Assembly (NCBI GenBank): GCA_019359435.1 | Contig: JAHHHI010000059.1 | Location: forward strand, 62,001-126,000 | Reading direction: 5' to 3' | Length of the DNA: 64,000 nucleotides | DNA from: Kaiparowitsia implicata GSE-PSE-MK54-09C | GTDB lineage: Bacteria; Cyanobacteriota; Cyanobacteriia; Elainellales; Elainellaceae | Shown: positions 28,346 through 38,131 of the stretch, piece after piece | Layout: the number at the start of each line of letters is the position of its first letter | Position numbering within the stretch: the stretch's first letter is position 1 | Program-made: the position numbers and the translations under genes | Notes under the pieces: generated by a model | Database searches by the model: none | What the model was told of the DNA's origin: nothing | The model's input: the letters and a program-made list of their open reading frames with translations, nothing else

Positions 28346-28775
28346 AAGTCTCTGCATGGCCGATGAGCGCTCATCGGCTGTAGGGGGGGGTAACCAGTTC
28401 GGATGTACTTGCCTTGCGATGCTCACCTTATTATTGGCTTGCACGCGTCAAGATGCGGATGGGACACATGTGTGCCGTCTTCTGATACTGTAATCGTTGT
28501 GCTGTGTGCTCCTCAACGGGTGTAATGTCTTGCAATAGATAAGTACTGCTGGAACCGTGGAAAAGGTGCCAAGCATGGCTGACCTTTGGTGTTGAGGTGT
28601 GAGCCTGATTCCGGCTAGCAAATTGTCTGGATGCGTAAGCTTAGTTGAATGGCCCGGGATCTCCCATAATTTTGAAGTTTTTTTATATCAGGGTTTGGTC
28701 TGCTTTTTGACGATGTTTGATATATATGCGTCCGACAGTAACACATTGAACTCTGAAAATTAAGGTCTAACGGTA

Positions 28776-29597
28776 ATGCTTTGTTTCGCTATTGTGAGTC
28801 AGCAGCGATCGGGGACTCATTTCTTGACGCATTTGTTGAATACTCATCCAAGCGTCCATTGTTTTGGGGAGGTTTTAACGCCACATGATTATGATTTTAC
28901 CTGGCATTCATTTATAGAGCAACAAACGCTTCGTCATTATCCACCCAATCTAGCTGCGGATGCAGATGTGCTCGTTAATGACTTTTTTGAATATCTTATT
29001 CAATTGGTGCCTGAGCAGAAGAGAGAGCAGCTTACTGCCGTTGGAATTAATCTTAAGTACAATCAGCTTCGGTTCTTGCATCCTATTTGCGCGCGTTTGT
29101 CTTCGGACTCTGTTTATCTGGCTGACTGTTTTGTCAGAAATGATATTCGTGTGATTCACTTAGTTAGAAAAAACGTGATTCATGTAGGTATTTCTGATCA
29201 GATTGCGTCGGCCAGGAATGTTTGGCATCGTCATGGTGATGCCACTATTGACGGTCAATATACGATCAACATTGCGTGGCTGTTGCAGATGGGCAGAGAA
29301 ATTATTCAAGATAGGGAGTATTTCAAACGACTTCTCAAGCAGGGGGAAATGTTTGAGGTTTTCTATGAGGAGCTTAATCATTTAGTGAACGAGGATCAAG
29401 AGAAGCTGCTGAATGCCCAAGAATTGAATTTACTTCAGCAATTGGCAGAGTTTATTCTGGTTGATCCGAGCTTTCAGCGCCCTACTACTATCAAGAAGGT
29501 GATTGATCGTCCCTATGCTGATTTGATTGAGAACTATGGTGATGTTGTAGATGCGGTTCGTGATTCTGAATTTTCAGAGTTTGCACTCCAGCTTTGA
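28776..29597 (+). CDS. Stf0-like sulfotransferase
   Basis: The 273-residue protein begins MLCFAIVSQQRSGTHFLTHL, the PAPS 5'-phosphosulfate loop, followed by NTHPSVHCFGEVLTP as in Stf0/LPS sulfotransferases. VIHLVRKNVIHVGISDQIAS is the 3'-phosphate segment, with the usual catalytic-domain helices after it. Start ATG 28776 has an AAGG about 10 bases upstream. It is transcribed away from the glycan cluster and is AT-rich with rare-looking codon choices compared with neighbours, which suggests horizontal acquisition. The likely substrate is a surface carbohydrate; glycolipid is also possible. Confidence 0.82.
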   Translation: MLCFAIVSQQRSGTHFLTHLLNTHPSVHCFGEVLTPHDYDFTWHSFIEQQTLRHYPPNLAADADVLVNDFFEYLIQLVPEQKREQLTAVGINLKYNQLRFLHPICARLSSDSVYLADCFVRNDIRVIHLVRKNVIHVGISDQIASARNVWHRHGDATIDGQYTINIAWLLQMGREIIQDREYFKRLLKQGEMFEVFYEELNHLVNEDQEKLLNAQELNLLQQLAEFILVDPSFQRPTTIKKVIDRPYADLIENYGDVVDAVRDSEFSEFALQL

Positions 29598-29687
29598 AGC
29601 CGTTATGAAACACGATTGAGAAAAGAAAAAGAGATTCTCGCAATTCTGTTGCGGTGAAGGGGGCGTGATGCTGTGGCATGGACGCAT

Positions 29688-30791
29688 CTATTCACGCTGG
29701 GAGATGAGGTTGGCGCGGGCGTTGCGGCGGATCATGGCAGGCTTGATGCGGCGGAGGGCGGATGTGGGAGTGCGATCGCCCCAATCTTCATCACTCAGGG
29801 TTGCCAATTCGTGCAGAGGCGGGTTGACATGCCAGGGATAGGGCTGGAACTCGGCGATGTCGGTTTCTTGAGCGAAGCGAACATTCCAGGGGCACACATC
29901 CTGACAAATGTCGCAGCCTGCAACCCATCCCTGTAGCTGTGGGGCGATCGCCTCTGGTAGCTCAGGGTCGCGATTTTCGATGGTGTGGTAGGCGATGCAG
30001 CGATTGGCATCCACTACAAACGGTTCCACAATAGCCTGGGTAGGGCAGGCATCCAGACAGCGGGTGCAGGTGCCGCAGTGGGGCAGATGGGGGCGATCGG
30101 GCGCTAGTTCAAGATTGGTGAGCACTTCACCCAAAAACACCCAAGAGCCATAGTCTCGTGTGATTAGGTTGCTGTTTTTGGCGATCCACCCAATGCCTGC
30201 TCGCTCAGCCCACAGTTTGTCTTGCACGGGGCCTGTGTCGGCATAGTAGCGGGCGTGAATGCTGGGATGCTGAGCCGTGAGCCACTGGGTTAGCGCTTTG
30301 AGCCGTTTGTGCAGCACGCGGTGATAGTCGCGCCCCCAGCCGTACCGTGAAATTTTGGCGCGATCGCCCGACTCACTGTGTTGATGCGGTGTGTAATAGT
30401 TAAGCGCCACGCAAATGAGCGATCGCACCTCGGGCATCACCTGGCGAATGTCTTGGCGTTGCGGGCGCTCCATCCACTGCATCTCGGCGTGGTATCCCTG
30501 GGCTAGCCAGCGGCTCAGCGCCGCTTTGGATTGAGAGGCCTCTGTCGGTGGCGTATTGTCAGGGCGATCGCCAGCATCCCTCTCGACGAGAGACTCAACA
30601 GAATCCGCTGACGTGGGGACAGAGGTTTCCGGGATCTGGGGTTCTGAGTCTAAGCTGGCAGCGGGTTCTACTGGGGCAATGCCGACCTTGTGAAACCCGA
30701 GTTGGCGGGCATAGTGTTTGATGTCGTCGCGGGTGGGCAGCGTGGACTCGTGGGGCGCACGGCTTGACCTATCATTATGGGAATGAGACAT
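29688..30791 (-). CDS. queG: Epoxyqueuosine reductase
   Basis: QueG reduces epoxyqueuosine to queuosine in tRNA anticodons using cobalamin and two [4Fe-4S] clusters. Both ferredoxin-type cluster motifs are present: [16 protein letters not shown] and [11 protein letters not shown]. Other conserved blocks include [27 protein letters not shown] and [23 protein letters not shown] 30791 gives 367 residues; a TTG two codons upstream is possible. Between GIAPVEP and [10 protein letters not shown] there are about 50 extra acidic, Ser/Pro-rich residues, including a HIP1-encoded GDRP. They look like a linker insertion rather than a domain. Confidence 0.95.
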   Translation of the reverse strand: MSHSHNDRSSRAPHESTLPTRDDIKHYARQLGFHKVGIAPVEPAASLDSEPQIPETSVPTSADSVESLVERDAGDRPDNTPPTEASQSKAALSRWLAQGYHAEMQWMERPQRQDIRQVMPEVRSLICVALNYYTPHQHSESGDRAKISRYGWGRDYHRVLHKRLKALTQWLTAQHPSIHARYYADTGPVQDKLWAERAGIGWIAKNSNLITRDYGSWVFLGEVLTNLELAPDRPHLPHCGTCTRCLDACPTQAIVEPFVVDANRCIAYHTIENRDPELPEAIAPQLQGWVAGCDICQDVCPWNVRFAQETDIAEFQPYPWHVNPPLHELATLSDEDWGDRTPTSALRRIKPAMIRRNARANLISQRE

Positions 30792-31392
30792 ACACAAACG
30801 AAGTAGGGTAGGGCGATCGCCACGCCAATCTTAGGTTCTTCAATGGTACGCCACAAAGACCGTGAACAATGAGCACAGAACCGAGTCGCGACCGTGACCG
30901 AATCAGACCGTACGGTTCGTCACTGCATTGCTCAACTGATGCAAAAACTGATGCAAACTCTAAGGAATAAAATCGCGCTGGGACAATTGGTTCCAGACGA
31001 GGATGAATAGAAATGTTGCAAAATGTAGAGCAATTTAATAAAGTTGCGAGAGGCTACACGGTGTAGGGGCTGGATTGGCTCGGCAGTATTTTTAAGTATT
31101 TTAGGGGCATGCTATAAACGCATGGGCCTGCTGATTGGGTTTTGACGTTGCTCAACCCTCACTAGTCCTCTAGCGCATCATGACCCTACAGATCCCGTGC
31201 TGTTCTACTGTGCCGCTATTGGGTGAATCCGCAGATCGATTCGAGCCAGCTATGACGGGGGATTCCGGTCGTGATGGGCGAGTGCTGGGGTATGGACGCA
31301 CCATCACGCCAGCACTCGCATCGGGCTGCCACGCTGATTGTCAGGAGCCGTGTCTACGTACCAATAATTGTGGTGGAGTAAAGCCAGACTTG
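30792..31392. other. Intergenic region upstream of the ABC exporter
   Basis: About 600 bases with divergent promoters expected for queG and the exporter. A short near-repeat, ACTGATGCAAA, occurs twice around 30935–30960. A long frame open from 31180 runs into the permease, but its first 70 residues are compositionally unlike protein. No riboswitch-like fold was recognised. Confidence 0.45.
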
Positions 31393-32181
31393 ATGAAATA
31401 TGGGCGAGAAACGCTGGCGATCGCCCAGCGGATTTTGATTGAGCTAGTGCGGCGGCGGCGATCGCTCATTTTTTGGACGATTTTCCCCATTTTAATTTTG
31501 CTGCTGAATGGGTATTTGTTAACCGAGTCAGACTTTGTAGATTTGACCCAGGCAGAGGCCTATCGGATTGCCGTGCCCACGTCTCTTGTGGGCGCAGCGC
31601 TGTTTTTTAGCTGCTTGGGGGGCAGCGTGTCTACGATTGTGGCTGAGCGCGAGCAGCGCACCCTGCGGCGGCTGTTCATCTCGCCAGTGAGCGGTTTATC
31701 GTATTTTTTTGGCGTGTTTCTGGTGCATACCTATATTGGGCTGGGGCAAGCGCTGCTGATTTACACTACCGCTGCGGTGATGGGTGCGCCTCCTGAGGGG
31801 GCGCTGTGGCTAGCCTTGCTGATTATTTTGCTGAGTATTGCCAGCTATGTAGGCGTTGGGTTGATTTTGGGCACCCAGTTTGCCCAGCGCACCGAGGATG
31901 TGAATGCGCTCGTCGCCACCTTTGGGGTGCCGCTGTTGATCTTGGGTGGGGCATTTGTGCCGTCTAACTTGCTGCCTGAGCGGCTGCTGCTGCTGGCTGC
32001 CCTCAACCCGATTTACCACATGGTAGAAGCGCTGACGCTGGCGGCTGGGAACTTTGATGAGACTGGGCTGTCTACTGAACTGGTGTCGCATGTGCAGTTT
32101 TTGCTGGGGTTTGCGGTCGTGGCCGTGGCAGGTGGCTGGCTTGCCTACCGACGCATGGTGCGGGTAGAGCGGAGACTATAG
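31393..32181 (+). CDS. ABC-2 type transporter permease
   Basis: The 262-residue membrane protein has about six hydrophobic segments. After the basic MKYGRETLAIAQRILIELVRRRR start comes the first helix (FWTIFPILILLLNGYLL). The AEREQRTLRRLFISPVS coupling region and the late GVPLLILGGAFVPSNLLPE block are typical of ABC-2 exporters of drugs, lipids or polysaccharide. ATG 31393 was chosen because the longer frame from 31180 adds 71 residues with no family likeness. The ATPase gene follows after 3 bases. The substrate cannot be told from the sequence. Confidence 0.9.
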   Translation: MKYGRETLAIAQRILIELVRRRRSLIFWTIFPILILLLNGYLLTESDFVDLTQAEAYRIAVPTSLVGAALFFSCLGGSVSTIVAEREQRTLRRLFISPVSGLSYFFGVFLVHTYIGLGQALLIYTTAAVMGAPPEGALWLALLIILLSIASYVGVGLILGTQFAQRTEDVNALVATFGVPLLILGGAFVPSNLLPERLLLLAALNPIYHMVEALTLAAGNFDETGLSTELVSHVQFLLGFAVVAVAGGWLAYRRMVRVERRL

Positions 32182-32184
32182 CGC

Positions 32185-33150
32185 ATGTTATCGATTCAAC
32201 ACGTGAGTAAGCGCTTGGGCAATCGCCCGGTGCTGCAGGATCTCAGCATCCATATCCACACGGGCGAAGTTTATGGACTGCTGGGGCCGAATGGGGCAGG
32301 CAAAACCACCACCATCAATCTAATTTGCAACCTGCTGCAGCCCGACAGCGGCACCATCGCGGTCAATGGTCAGCCTGTGACCGATGCCACCTGCCACTGG
32401 GTGGGCATTGTGCCGCAAGAAAATTTGCTCTACCGCTCCCTGACCTGTGCGGAGAATCTGTCCTTTTTTGCTCGCATCTATGGCGTGCCTCGCCGCCAGC
32501 GAGCCGCCCGTGTGGCCCAGTGCCTGCAGGCGGTAAATCTGCTCGATCGCGCCAATGCGCGGGTTGAAACCTTGAGCGGTGGGATGCAGCGTCGCCTCAG
32601 CATGGCGATCGCCCTCGTTCACCAGCCAAAGCTGATCATTCTGGATGAACCCACCACGGGGCTGGATGTAGAAGCGCGCTACGAGATTTGGGAGCTGATC
32701 CGTCAGCTTAAGCATCAGGGCATTACCACGCTGTTTACAACGCATCTGCTGGAAGAAGCGGAGCGGCTGTGCCATCGCATTGGGCTGCTGAAACAGGGGC
32801 GGCTGCTCACCGAAGGCAGCCTTGCTGATTTGCAGCAGCATATTGCGGCTGAGGAGATTTTGGTTCTAGAAACGGACGATGAGGAGCGGGCGATCGCCCG
32901 AGCGATCAAACTGGGCTATACCTGCCGTTACTATGGCGGCGACTTGGCGCTGTGGTTGCCCGAGCGGCAAGAGCTGCAAACGATTCTGCAAAACTTCGAC
33001 GGCATTCCCATCCGCTCTATCTCGCGCCAACCCGTTCGGCTAGAGCATATTTATATGGAGCTGACCCAGCAGCGAGTGCCACCCACGCCTGCCTTTGAGG
33101 GCACGGCGCTCCAGTCTGCCAATCTGCCCCCGTTCAATCCCCACCATTAG
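32185..33150 (+). CDS. ABC transporter ATP-binding protein
   Basis: The 321-residue ATPase partners the permease just upstream. Walker A is GPNGAGKTTT, the signature is LSGGMQRRLSMAIAL, Walker B is LIILDEPTTGLD, and a switch His lies in LFTTHLLEEAE. After residue 210 there is a C-terminal domain typical of ABC-2 exporter ATPases of the DrrA/CcmA type (ILVLETDDEERAIARAIKLG). No second ATPase is present, so the working transporter is probably a homodimeric ATPase with two permease subunits. Confidence 0.95.
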   Translation: MLSIQHVSKRLGNRPVLQDLSIHIHTGEVYGLLGPNGAGKTTTINLICNLLQPDSGTIAVNGQPVTDATCHWVGIVPQENLLYRSLTCAENLSFFARIYGVPRRQRAARVAQCLQAVNLLDRANARVETLSGGMQRRLSMAIALVHQPKLIILDEPTTGLDVEARYEIWELIRQLKHQGITTLFTTHLLEEAERLCHRIGLLKQGRLLTEGSLADLQQHIAAEEILVLETDDEERAIARAIKLGYTCRYYGGDLALWLPERQELQTILQNFDGIPIRSISRQPVRLEHIYMELTQQRVPPTPAFEGTALQSANLPPFNPHH

Positions 33151-33330
33151 GCGGTTGTGTCTAGGAGGTGAGGTGGGGAGGCGTCCTTAGGGTTAAAGAG
33201 TGTGCGTCGGTCTCTCTAACGAGTGCGGTTTCCTTCTGGTGGTGATGCAGAAATACCCACCAGAGTGAGGACGTCGCAGAACGTCGCGCATTAGGATGCA
33301 GAAGTGACGTTATACGGTAGTCTGCATTAC

Positions 33331-34458
33331 ATGGTCGCGGTCGCGTCTGAAAAACCAGTTCTATGGATAGTGGGTGAGCCGGATGCAAGCCTAGCCGCAT
33401 GGCTTAAGGCCGATGCAATTGACTGCGAGGTGGTGTCGTTTGGGGCAGGGTTTGGGGCGATCGCCCCCCCGTCCATTCCTTCTCCTTCGGTCATTTTGAT
33501 TCATGTGCCCAGTGTTGTGGATTTGCCCGCACGCTGTGCCCAACTGCGGCAGCAGGTGGGCGATCGCCCGGCGATTATCATTAGCCTGACTGCGCCCGAC
33601 CCCGCTCAGATCGACATGCTGTATCGGGCTGGCATGACCGACTATGTGATGACGCTGCACCCTCAAACGCTGGCGACACGCGTGCAGGCTCATCTGGCTC
33701 AGCAGCAGCAGGTCTGCTATGCCCAGCGGTTACAGCGAGCGCAGCATTCGGTGCAGCTCATGCTTCATGCGGTCTCTCACGATCTGCGGATTCCCGTGTT
33801 GGGGATGCAGATGGTGCTAAAAAATTTGCTGGCTGGGATTGGCTGCTGCGCTCAACCCACCAGTGAACCAGACGACCGAATTTGGATTTCGCGCTCGCTG
33901 CTGGAGCGAATGGTGGCGGGGAGCGATCGCCACCTGACCCTGATTGATGCGCTGGTGGATGCCCATGCCAGTGAGGGGCGATCGCGTCCGCTGGCCTGCC
34001 AGCCGCTGGCGCTAGACAGCTTGGTGGCGACCGTTGCCGAACACTGCATGCCCCAAGTCCAAAAAAGTCAGGCTGCACTGATTCAACAGGTGCCCCCGAC
34101 GCTACCCCTTGTGTTTGCCGATTCAGACCAGATACAGCGCCTCTTAGAGCATTTGGTTGGCAATGCGCTGAAACACAATCCCCCTGGGGTGCAGGTGATG
34201 ATTCGAGCTGAGCACCACGATGGCGCAATTCAGTGCAGCGTTATAGACAACGGCGTGGGCATTTCTCCTGAGCAGCATAGCCAGATGTTTCAGCTCTCGT
34301 GCAAAGGCCCGGCCCTCAGCCATACTCAAGGATTGGGCCTTGGGCTATACCTGTGTCAGCAGATTGTGCAGGCGCACGGCGGCACAATCGGGCTCGATAG
34401 CACACCCGATGCCGGAACCATCGTCACCTTTACCCTGCCCGTGCACCCTGCTGCTTAG
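33331..34458 (+). CDS. Histidine kinase with degenerate N-terminal receiver
   Basis: The 375-residue protein has a receiver-like fold (1–130). The usual phospho-acceptor Asp position reads VILIHVPSVVD, with His where Asp is expected, so it is probably a pseudo-receiver. The kinase core follows: H-box HAVSHDLRIPVLG, N-box NALKHN, G1 DNGVGI and G2 GLGLGLYLCQQIV. There is no membrane helix. The kinase core is strikingly like that of the multi-PAS kinase at 41141 (GLGLYLCQQI and NPPGV are shared), so the two may be paralogues. ATG 33331 was chosen; a GTG at 33304 is also in frame. No cognate regulator is adjacent. Confidence 0.88.
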   Translation: MVAVASEKPVLWIVGEPDASLAAWLKADAIDCEVVSFGAGFGAIAPPSIPSPSVILIHVPSVVDLPARCAQLRQQVGDRPAIIISLTAPDPAQIDMLYRAGMTDYVMTLHPQTLATRVQAHLAQQQQVCYAQRLQRAQHSVQLMLHAVSHDLRIPVLGMQMVLKNLLAGIGCCAQPTSEPDDRIWISRSLLERMVAGSDRHLTLIDALVDAHASEGRSRPLACQPLALDSLVATVAEHCMPQVQKSQAALIQQVPPTLPLVFADSDQIQRLLEHLVGNALKHNPPGVQVMIRAEHHDGAIQCSVIDNGVGISPEQHSQMFQLSCKGPALSHTQGLGLGLYLCQQIVQAHGGTIGLDSTPDAGTIVTFTLPVHPAA

Positions 34459-34641
34459 AAGATTTTTCAAAAAGAACGTCCCCGTCTGGGTCAAACAATC
34501 GTCAAGCCGTCAGCTTGGCTGCAACCGAGTTCGGCGTACGCTCAGGGCTTGAAGGGCACCCTGCGTCGCGAGACGTCCCCAAGCCCTCTTAACCCAAACT
34601 TAACCCAGGCTGACGAGCCTCAGCGCCGCAGTGGCGGCCAG

Positions 34642-36126
34642 TCAAGTTCGAGAACGCTGGCAGCGATCGCACCGTCCACACCGCATCTGCCGGGCTTCTG
34701 CCGCAAAACCAAAGGCCTGCAGCAATGCCTGCCAGCGACAGCCTCGAGCCGCGATATAGTGCTCAATATCCATCGCGGTGTGGGGGTGTGATGTCGGGGC
34801 ATGGGCCGGGCGGCAGCGGACATAGTGAAAGGGATCGACCCACGCCACTGCGCCCTGACTGTGCAGCCAGGCCAGCGCCAATTCGCCGTCTTTGTGGCTG
34901 TGGGCGATCGCCTCAATGCTGCCCTGTTCTGGCAACTGCCGCAGCAGGCGTTGAGCCGACTGCTGGAGCGATCGCCCCCGCTGGCGAAACGACTGAAGCA
35001 ACTGCTGATCGGTCGGATCAAGCCAGCCGGTCGGTTCGCTGACCCACATCATCGCCGCTGCCGGTTTGCCGTCCCGTCCGGCGCGCCCGACCTCTTGCAC
35101 ATATTCCGACAGCAGCGCCGGGGGATTGAAATGGGCGATCCACAAACAGTCGGGCTTGTTGATGCCCATGCCAAAGGCACTGGTGCAGACAACGATGGGC
35201 ACCTCGCCCGAGAGCCACTGCGCCTCGACCTGTCGCCGCCGCTGGGCACTCAACCCCGCATGATAGGCGATGGCCGTTAACCCCTGCTGCGTTAGCCATT
35301 GGGCTAGCTCTTCTGTGCCTCGGCGCGATCGCACATAGACTAGGCCCGTCTCGCCCCGATGTGCCTTGGCCCACTGCCAGAGCCGCTGCCGCCGCCCGCG
35401 CGGCGTCCACACGCGCTGCACCGCCAGCGCCAGGTTCTCGCGATAGGGGTTAAGCAAAAACTGCTGCGGATTGTGTAGCTGCAAGACGGTTTGCAGTGTT
35501 GCCTGCGCCTGTGGGTCGGCTGTGGCGGTAAATGCTGCTAGGGCGATCGCCGTGCCCGCTGGCTTGTGAGCGAGCAGCGCCGCCCGCACAGCGCCCAACC
35601 GTCGATAGGCAGGCCGAAAGGTATCACCCCACTGGGTTAAGCAATGGGCTTCGTCGAGAATGATGCCGTTGATAAGTAGCTCAGGGGCACACAGCACCGA
35701 CCACAGCGGTGGGCTTAACAAGGTCTCGGGTGACAGATAGAGCAGTCTCACCTGCTGCCGCCGCAGCTGATCCATCACCCGATGGCGATCGCCCTTATTC
35801 ATCTGACTATGCAACAGCGCTGCCGGAAGCCGCTTCTGCCGCAGCTCCCGCACTTGGTCTTCCATGAGTGCCACCAGCGGTGACACCACCAGCGTCAGCC
35901 CAGTCTGCATCAGCGCTGGCAGCTGAAAACAGATCGATTTGCCACCGCCCGTCGGCATGACCACCAAGGCATCTTGCCCAGCCAGCAAACAGCGCACAAT
36001 CTCGCCCTGGGGTGACCGAAAGTCGTCATAGCCCCAAATATCCCGAAACCGCTGCCGCACCTGCTGCCACGCGATTAATTCAGGCTGACGACCCGATTGA
36101 CCTGATTGAGCAGTCGATTGATGCAT
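34642..36126 (-). CDS. recQ: ATP-dependent DNA helicase RecQ
   Basis: The superfamily 2 helicase acts in recombination and replication-fork repair. Motif 0/I is FRSPQGEIVRCLLAGQDAL and MPTGGGKS; motif II is DEAH in IILDEAHCLTQWG; motif VI is EVGRAGRDGK. The zinc-binding region at the end is compressed (CGRCDRCQRS), and there is no HRDC domain. At 494 residues it is of the short cyanobacterial type, without a full winged-helix extension. ATG 36126 has a GGAGG ribosome site about 9 bases upstream. Confidence 0.94.
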   Translation of the reverse strand: MHQSTAQSGQSGRQPELIAWQQVRQRFRDIWGYDDFRSPQGEIVRCLLAGQDALVVMPTGGGKSICFQLPALMQTGLTLVVSPLVALMEDQVRELRQKRLPAALLHSQMNKGDRHRVMDQLRRQQVRLLYLSPETLLSPPLWSVLCAPELLINGIILDEAHCLTQWGDTFRPAYRRLGAVRAALLAHKPAGTAIALAAFTATADPQAQATLQTVLQLHNPQQFLLNPYRENLALAVQRVWTPRGRRQRLWQWAKAHRGETGLVYVRSRRGTEELAQWLTQQGLTAIAYHAGLSAQRRRQVEAQWLSGEVPIVVCTSAFGMGINKPDCLWIAHFNPPALLSEYVQEVGRAGRDGKPAAAMMWVSEPTGWLDPTDQQLLQSFRQRGRSLQQSAQRLLRQLPEQGSIEAIAHSHKDGELALAWLHSQGAVAWVDPFHYVRCRPAHAPTSHPHTAMDIEHYIAARGCRWQALLQAFGFAAEARQMRCGRCDRCQRSRT

Positions 36127-36264
36127 CCTTGTGCCTCCCCTGTTTCCCTATCGCTGTCCTAATTGTTTCAACATGCCCAAGTGCGATTCGAGACTAAACA
36201 GCGAACAGAGGATTCCAGGCGTTCAGGTCTGAGATAGAATTTACGCTCTGCCCACTGCAAGCCG

Positions 36265-36894
36265 TTGCGGCGAGCAGTGTCAGAGTTTTTAGTTCAGCAC
36301 CTCATCGGGTCAGTTGTGAACGCACTGGATAGTCAACCCAATAAGTCCGACCTGCGGCGATCGCTCCTCAAGGCACGCGAGGCGCTCCATCCCACCCTGT
36401 GGAAAGAAAAGAGCGATCGCATCTGCGACCATCTGCGCCACTGGCCCACCTTTCAGCAGGCCAAAACGGTGCTCGTTTACTTCAGCTTTCGCAACGAGCC
36501 TGACCTAGGGCGGTTGCTGCGCACCGGCAAACGCTGGGGGTTTCCCCGCTGTGTGGCGAAAGATATGCACTGGCATCTGTGGATGCCCTCAGGCTCAATT
36601 CCGCTGCAAACCGGCACCTATGGCATTCCCGAGCCGCATCCCACTGCGCCTGTGATTCGCCCGCAAGATGTGGACTTGATTCTGGTGCCCTCTGTGGCCT
36701 GCGATGTGCGGGGCTATCGCTTGGGCTATGGCGGCGGCTACTACGACCGCATGCTGATCGAGCCCGAATGGCGCTCAAAACCTACCCTCGGCATTGTGTT
36801 TGAGTTTGCCCGCCTCCCCAAGCTCCCGACTGATCCCTGGGATCGACCGCTACAGGGTATTTGCACCGAGGCAGGTTTGTTTTTGAGACACTAG
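36265..36894 (+). CDS. 5-formyltetrahydrofolate cyclo-ligase
   Basis: The enzyme converts 5-formyl-THF to 5,10-methenyl-THF with ATP, in folate one-carbon metabolism. Diagnostic motifs are LRRSLLKAREAL near the start, VLVYFSFRNEPDL and the ATP-binding YRLGYGGGYYDRML. No in-frame ATG precedes the conserved core. The frame opens with TTG at 36265, and GTG at 36316 (giving VNALDSQPNKSDLRRS) is the more likely start. It is transcribed divergently from recQ. Confidence 0.92.
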   Translation: MRRAVSEFLVQHLIGSVVNALDSQPNKSDLRRSLLKAREALHPTLWKEKSDRICDHLRHWPTFQQAKTVLVYFSFRNEPDLGRLLRTGKRWGFPRCVAKDMHWHLWMPSGSIPLQTGTYGIPEPHPTAPVIRPQDVDLILVPSVACDVRGYRLGYGGGYYDRMLIEPEWRSKPTLGIVFEFARLPKLPTDPWDRPLQGICTEAGLFLRH

Positions 36895-37510
36895 ATGCGG
36901 GTTGATACGGTTTCTGTCCGCCAGTCGCCTGCACTACAGCGACCCGCCACAATTCTTGCCCGGCGAAGGGTTCATCACTTCATCGGGTTCGCTGCAGCGA
37001 GAATTGCGATCGGTGTCGCGTTGTGGTCACATCTCGATCACCCTCAGCGCAGCGCATCTCAAGGGTTTGTAGGCACTGCGCGACGCGCGGTATTCATAAC
37101 CCTGTCTTAACCTAAAGTGAGATTGATTCCGAAAATTTCGGCTGCAAATGGGGGCAAGGGGGCAAAGCCCCCTTGTGGGGAACGCAGTTCCCCACCCCCC
37201 TCCTCAAACAATCCGTCGTTCTGATTTAGAGAATTGATATGAGATTGATTAATTTCAATTGATTAAGCTGTGCTGTTCAAACTGCAAGACAATGTTTAGC
37301 TGCTATTGAGAGATCGGTCAAATATGATAAATTTTTGGGCGAAGCATTTTTATGATCTGAGCCTGGGCAGCTTTGGCCCACCTCCCTGCCGTTCAGGATT
37401 GTGCCAATGGGTTGGGGTGAAGCCCTCACCCGACTGCTGTCAGCCTTAGGGCAATGGATTGGTTCTCAACCGTACTCTCTACAAAAAAAATCTCTAGGAT
37501 TAGACTTCTG
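36895..37510. other. Intergenic region with paired hairpins
   Basis: About 600 bases with no gene I can support. It contains the tight double hairpin at 37155–37194 and AT-rich DNA at 37230–37340. The latter may carry the promoter of the SH3-like gene, but no clear elements were seen. Confidence 0.5.
37155..37194. repeat. Double hairpin repeat, three-base loops
   Basis: Two perfect hairpins lie side by side. CAAGGGGGC/GCCCCCTTG (37155–37163 with 37167–37175) has loop AAA. TGGGGAAC/GTTCCCCA (37176–37183 with 37187–37194) has loop GCA. There is no T-run. The arrangement resembles the array at 53449–53516, which also contains a GGGGAAC/GTTCCCC stem. Confidence 0.8.
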
Positions 37511-38131
37511 ATGAAAACGCAGCTTTGTACCCTGATGACCGCCGTGTTGAGCCTGATGGCGATCGCCCCAGCATGGGCAGCCCCCGACCGCCAGCAAGAT
37601 CAGCAGGCTCTGCCAGAGTCTCCTACTCGCATTGCGCAGCAGCAGGATATTCCCGTTGTGGAACGACCGGGCTTTGTGAACACCTGCCGTAACAGCGGCA
37701 CCACAGCCATCAATGCCTATTTAGACAGTGGCCAAACTCGACCCTTGCGCCAGATTCAACCCTACACGAGGATTACCCTCAGCGGCGTATTGGGAACAGG
37801 TGTCGCTCAAATTCGAGAACCCGTCACAGGTTGGGTGCCGTCGGCAACCTTGCTGACCAACTGTGATGCGCAACCCCCTACCGCTGGGGGGCGAGGGCAG
37901 TGCTACCAGCCGCTTACAGATCTGACGGTGCGCAGTGCTCCCTATGGCACACCCCTCACGGCAGTTTCTACAAGCAGCCAAGTCTTTGCCACCAACCCAC
38001 CCCAGCGGCAAACCACAGCGGATGGACGCCGTTGGCTAAATGTGTTCTACACGCCTGCCACATCTGCCCTAGGCTGGATTGCAGAAACAGGGACTGGTGG
38101 CGTGGGTGCCAACATTCGAGCCTGCTCCTAA
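37511..38131 (+). CDS. Exported SH3-like domain protein
   Basis: The 206-residue protein starts with a signal peptide (MKTQLCTLMTAVLSLM to AWA). The mature part has two SH3b-like beta segments. The first is around LRQIQPYTRITLSGV and VTGWVPSATLL. The second is around CYQPLTDLTVRSAPYGTPL and WLNVFYTPA–LGWIAE. Four Cys residues could form disulfides. Such proteins bind cell-wall peptides or act in the periplasm; no catalytic domain is attached. ATG 37511 was preferred over the upstream in-frame ATG at 37454 because the signal peptide begins there. Confidence 0.78.
   Translation: MKTQLCTLMTAVLSLMAIAPAWAAPDRQQDQQALPESPTRIAQQQDIPVVERPGFVNTCRNSGTTAINAYLDSGQTRPLRQIQPYTRITLSGVLGTGVAQIREPVTGWVPSATLLTNCDAQPPTAGGRGQCYQPLTDLTVRSAPYGTPLTAVSTSSQVFATNPPQRQTTADGRRWLNVFYTPATSALGWIAETGTGGVGANIRACS

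Larger units (their letters stand above)
27829..28775. other. Non-coding island between two sulfotransferase genes
   Basis: About 950 bases between divergently transcribed genes. It holds an orphan terminator-like hairpin (28106–28140) and a MITE-like element (28219–28341). No reading frame in it has a convincing start or domain. The right-hand 120 bases are AT-rich and should contain the promoter of the gene at 28776, though no well-spaced -35/-10 pair was found. Confidence 0.6.

Noticed and set aside
36895-37110. 71-codon frame right after the cyclo-ligase gene
   Set aside because: It starts at the stop of the previous gene but shows no domain or hydrophobic pattern, and its composition is that of intergenic DNA.
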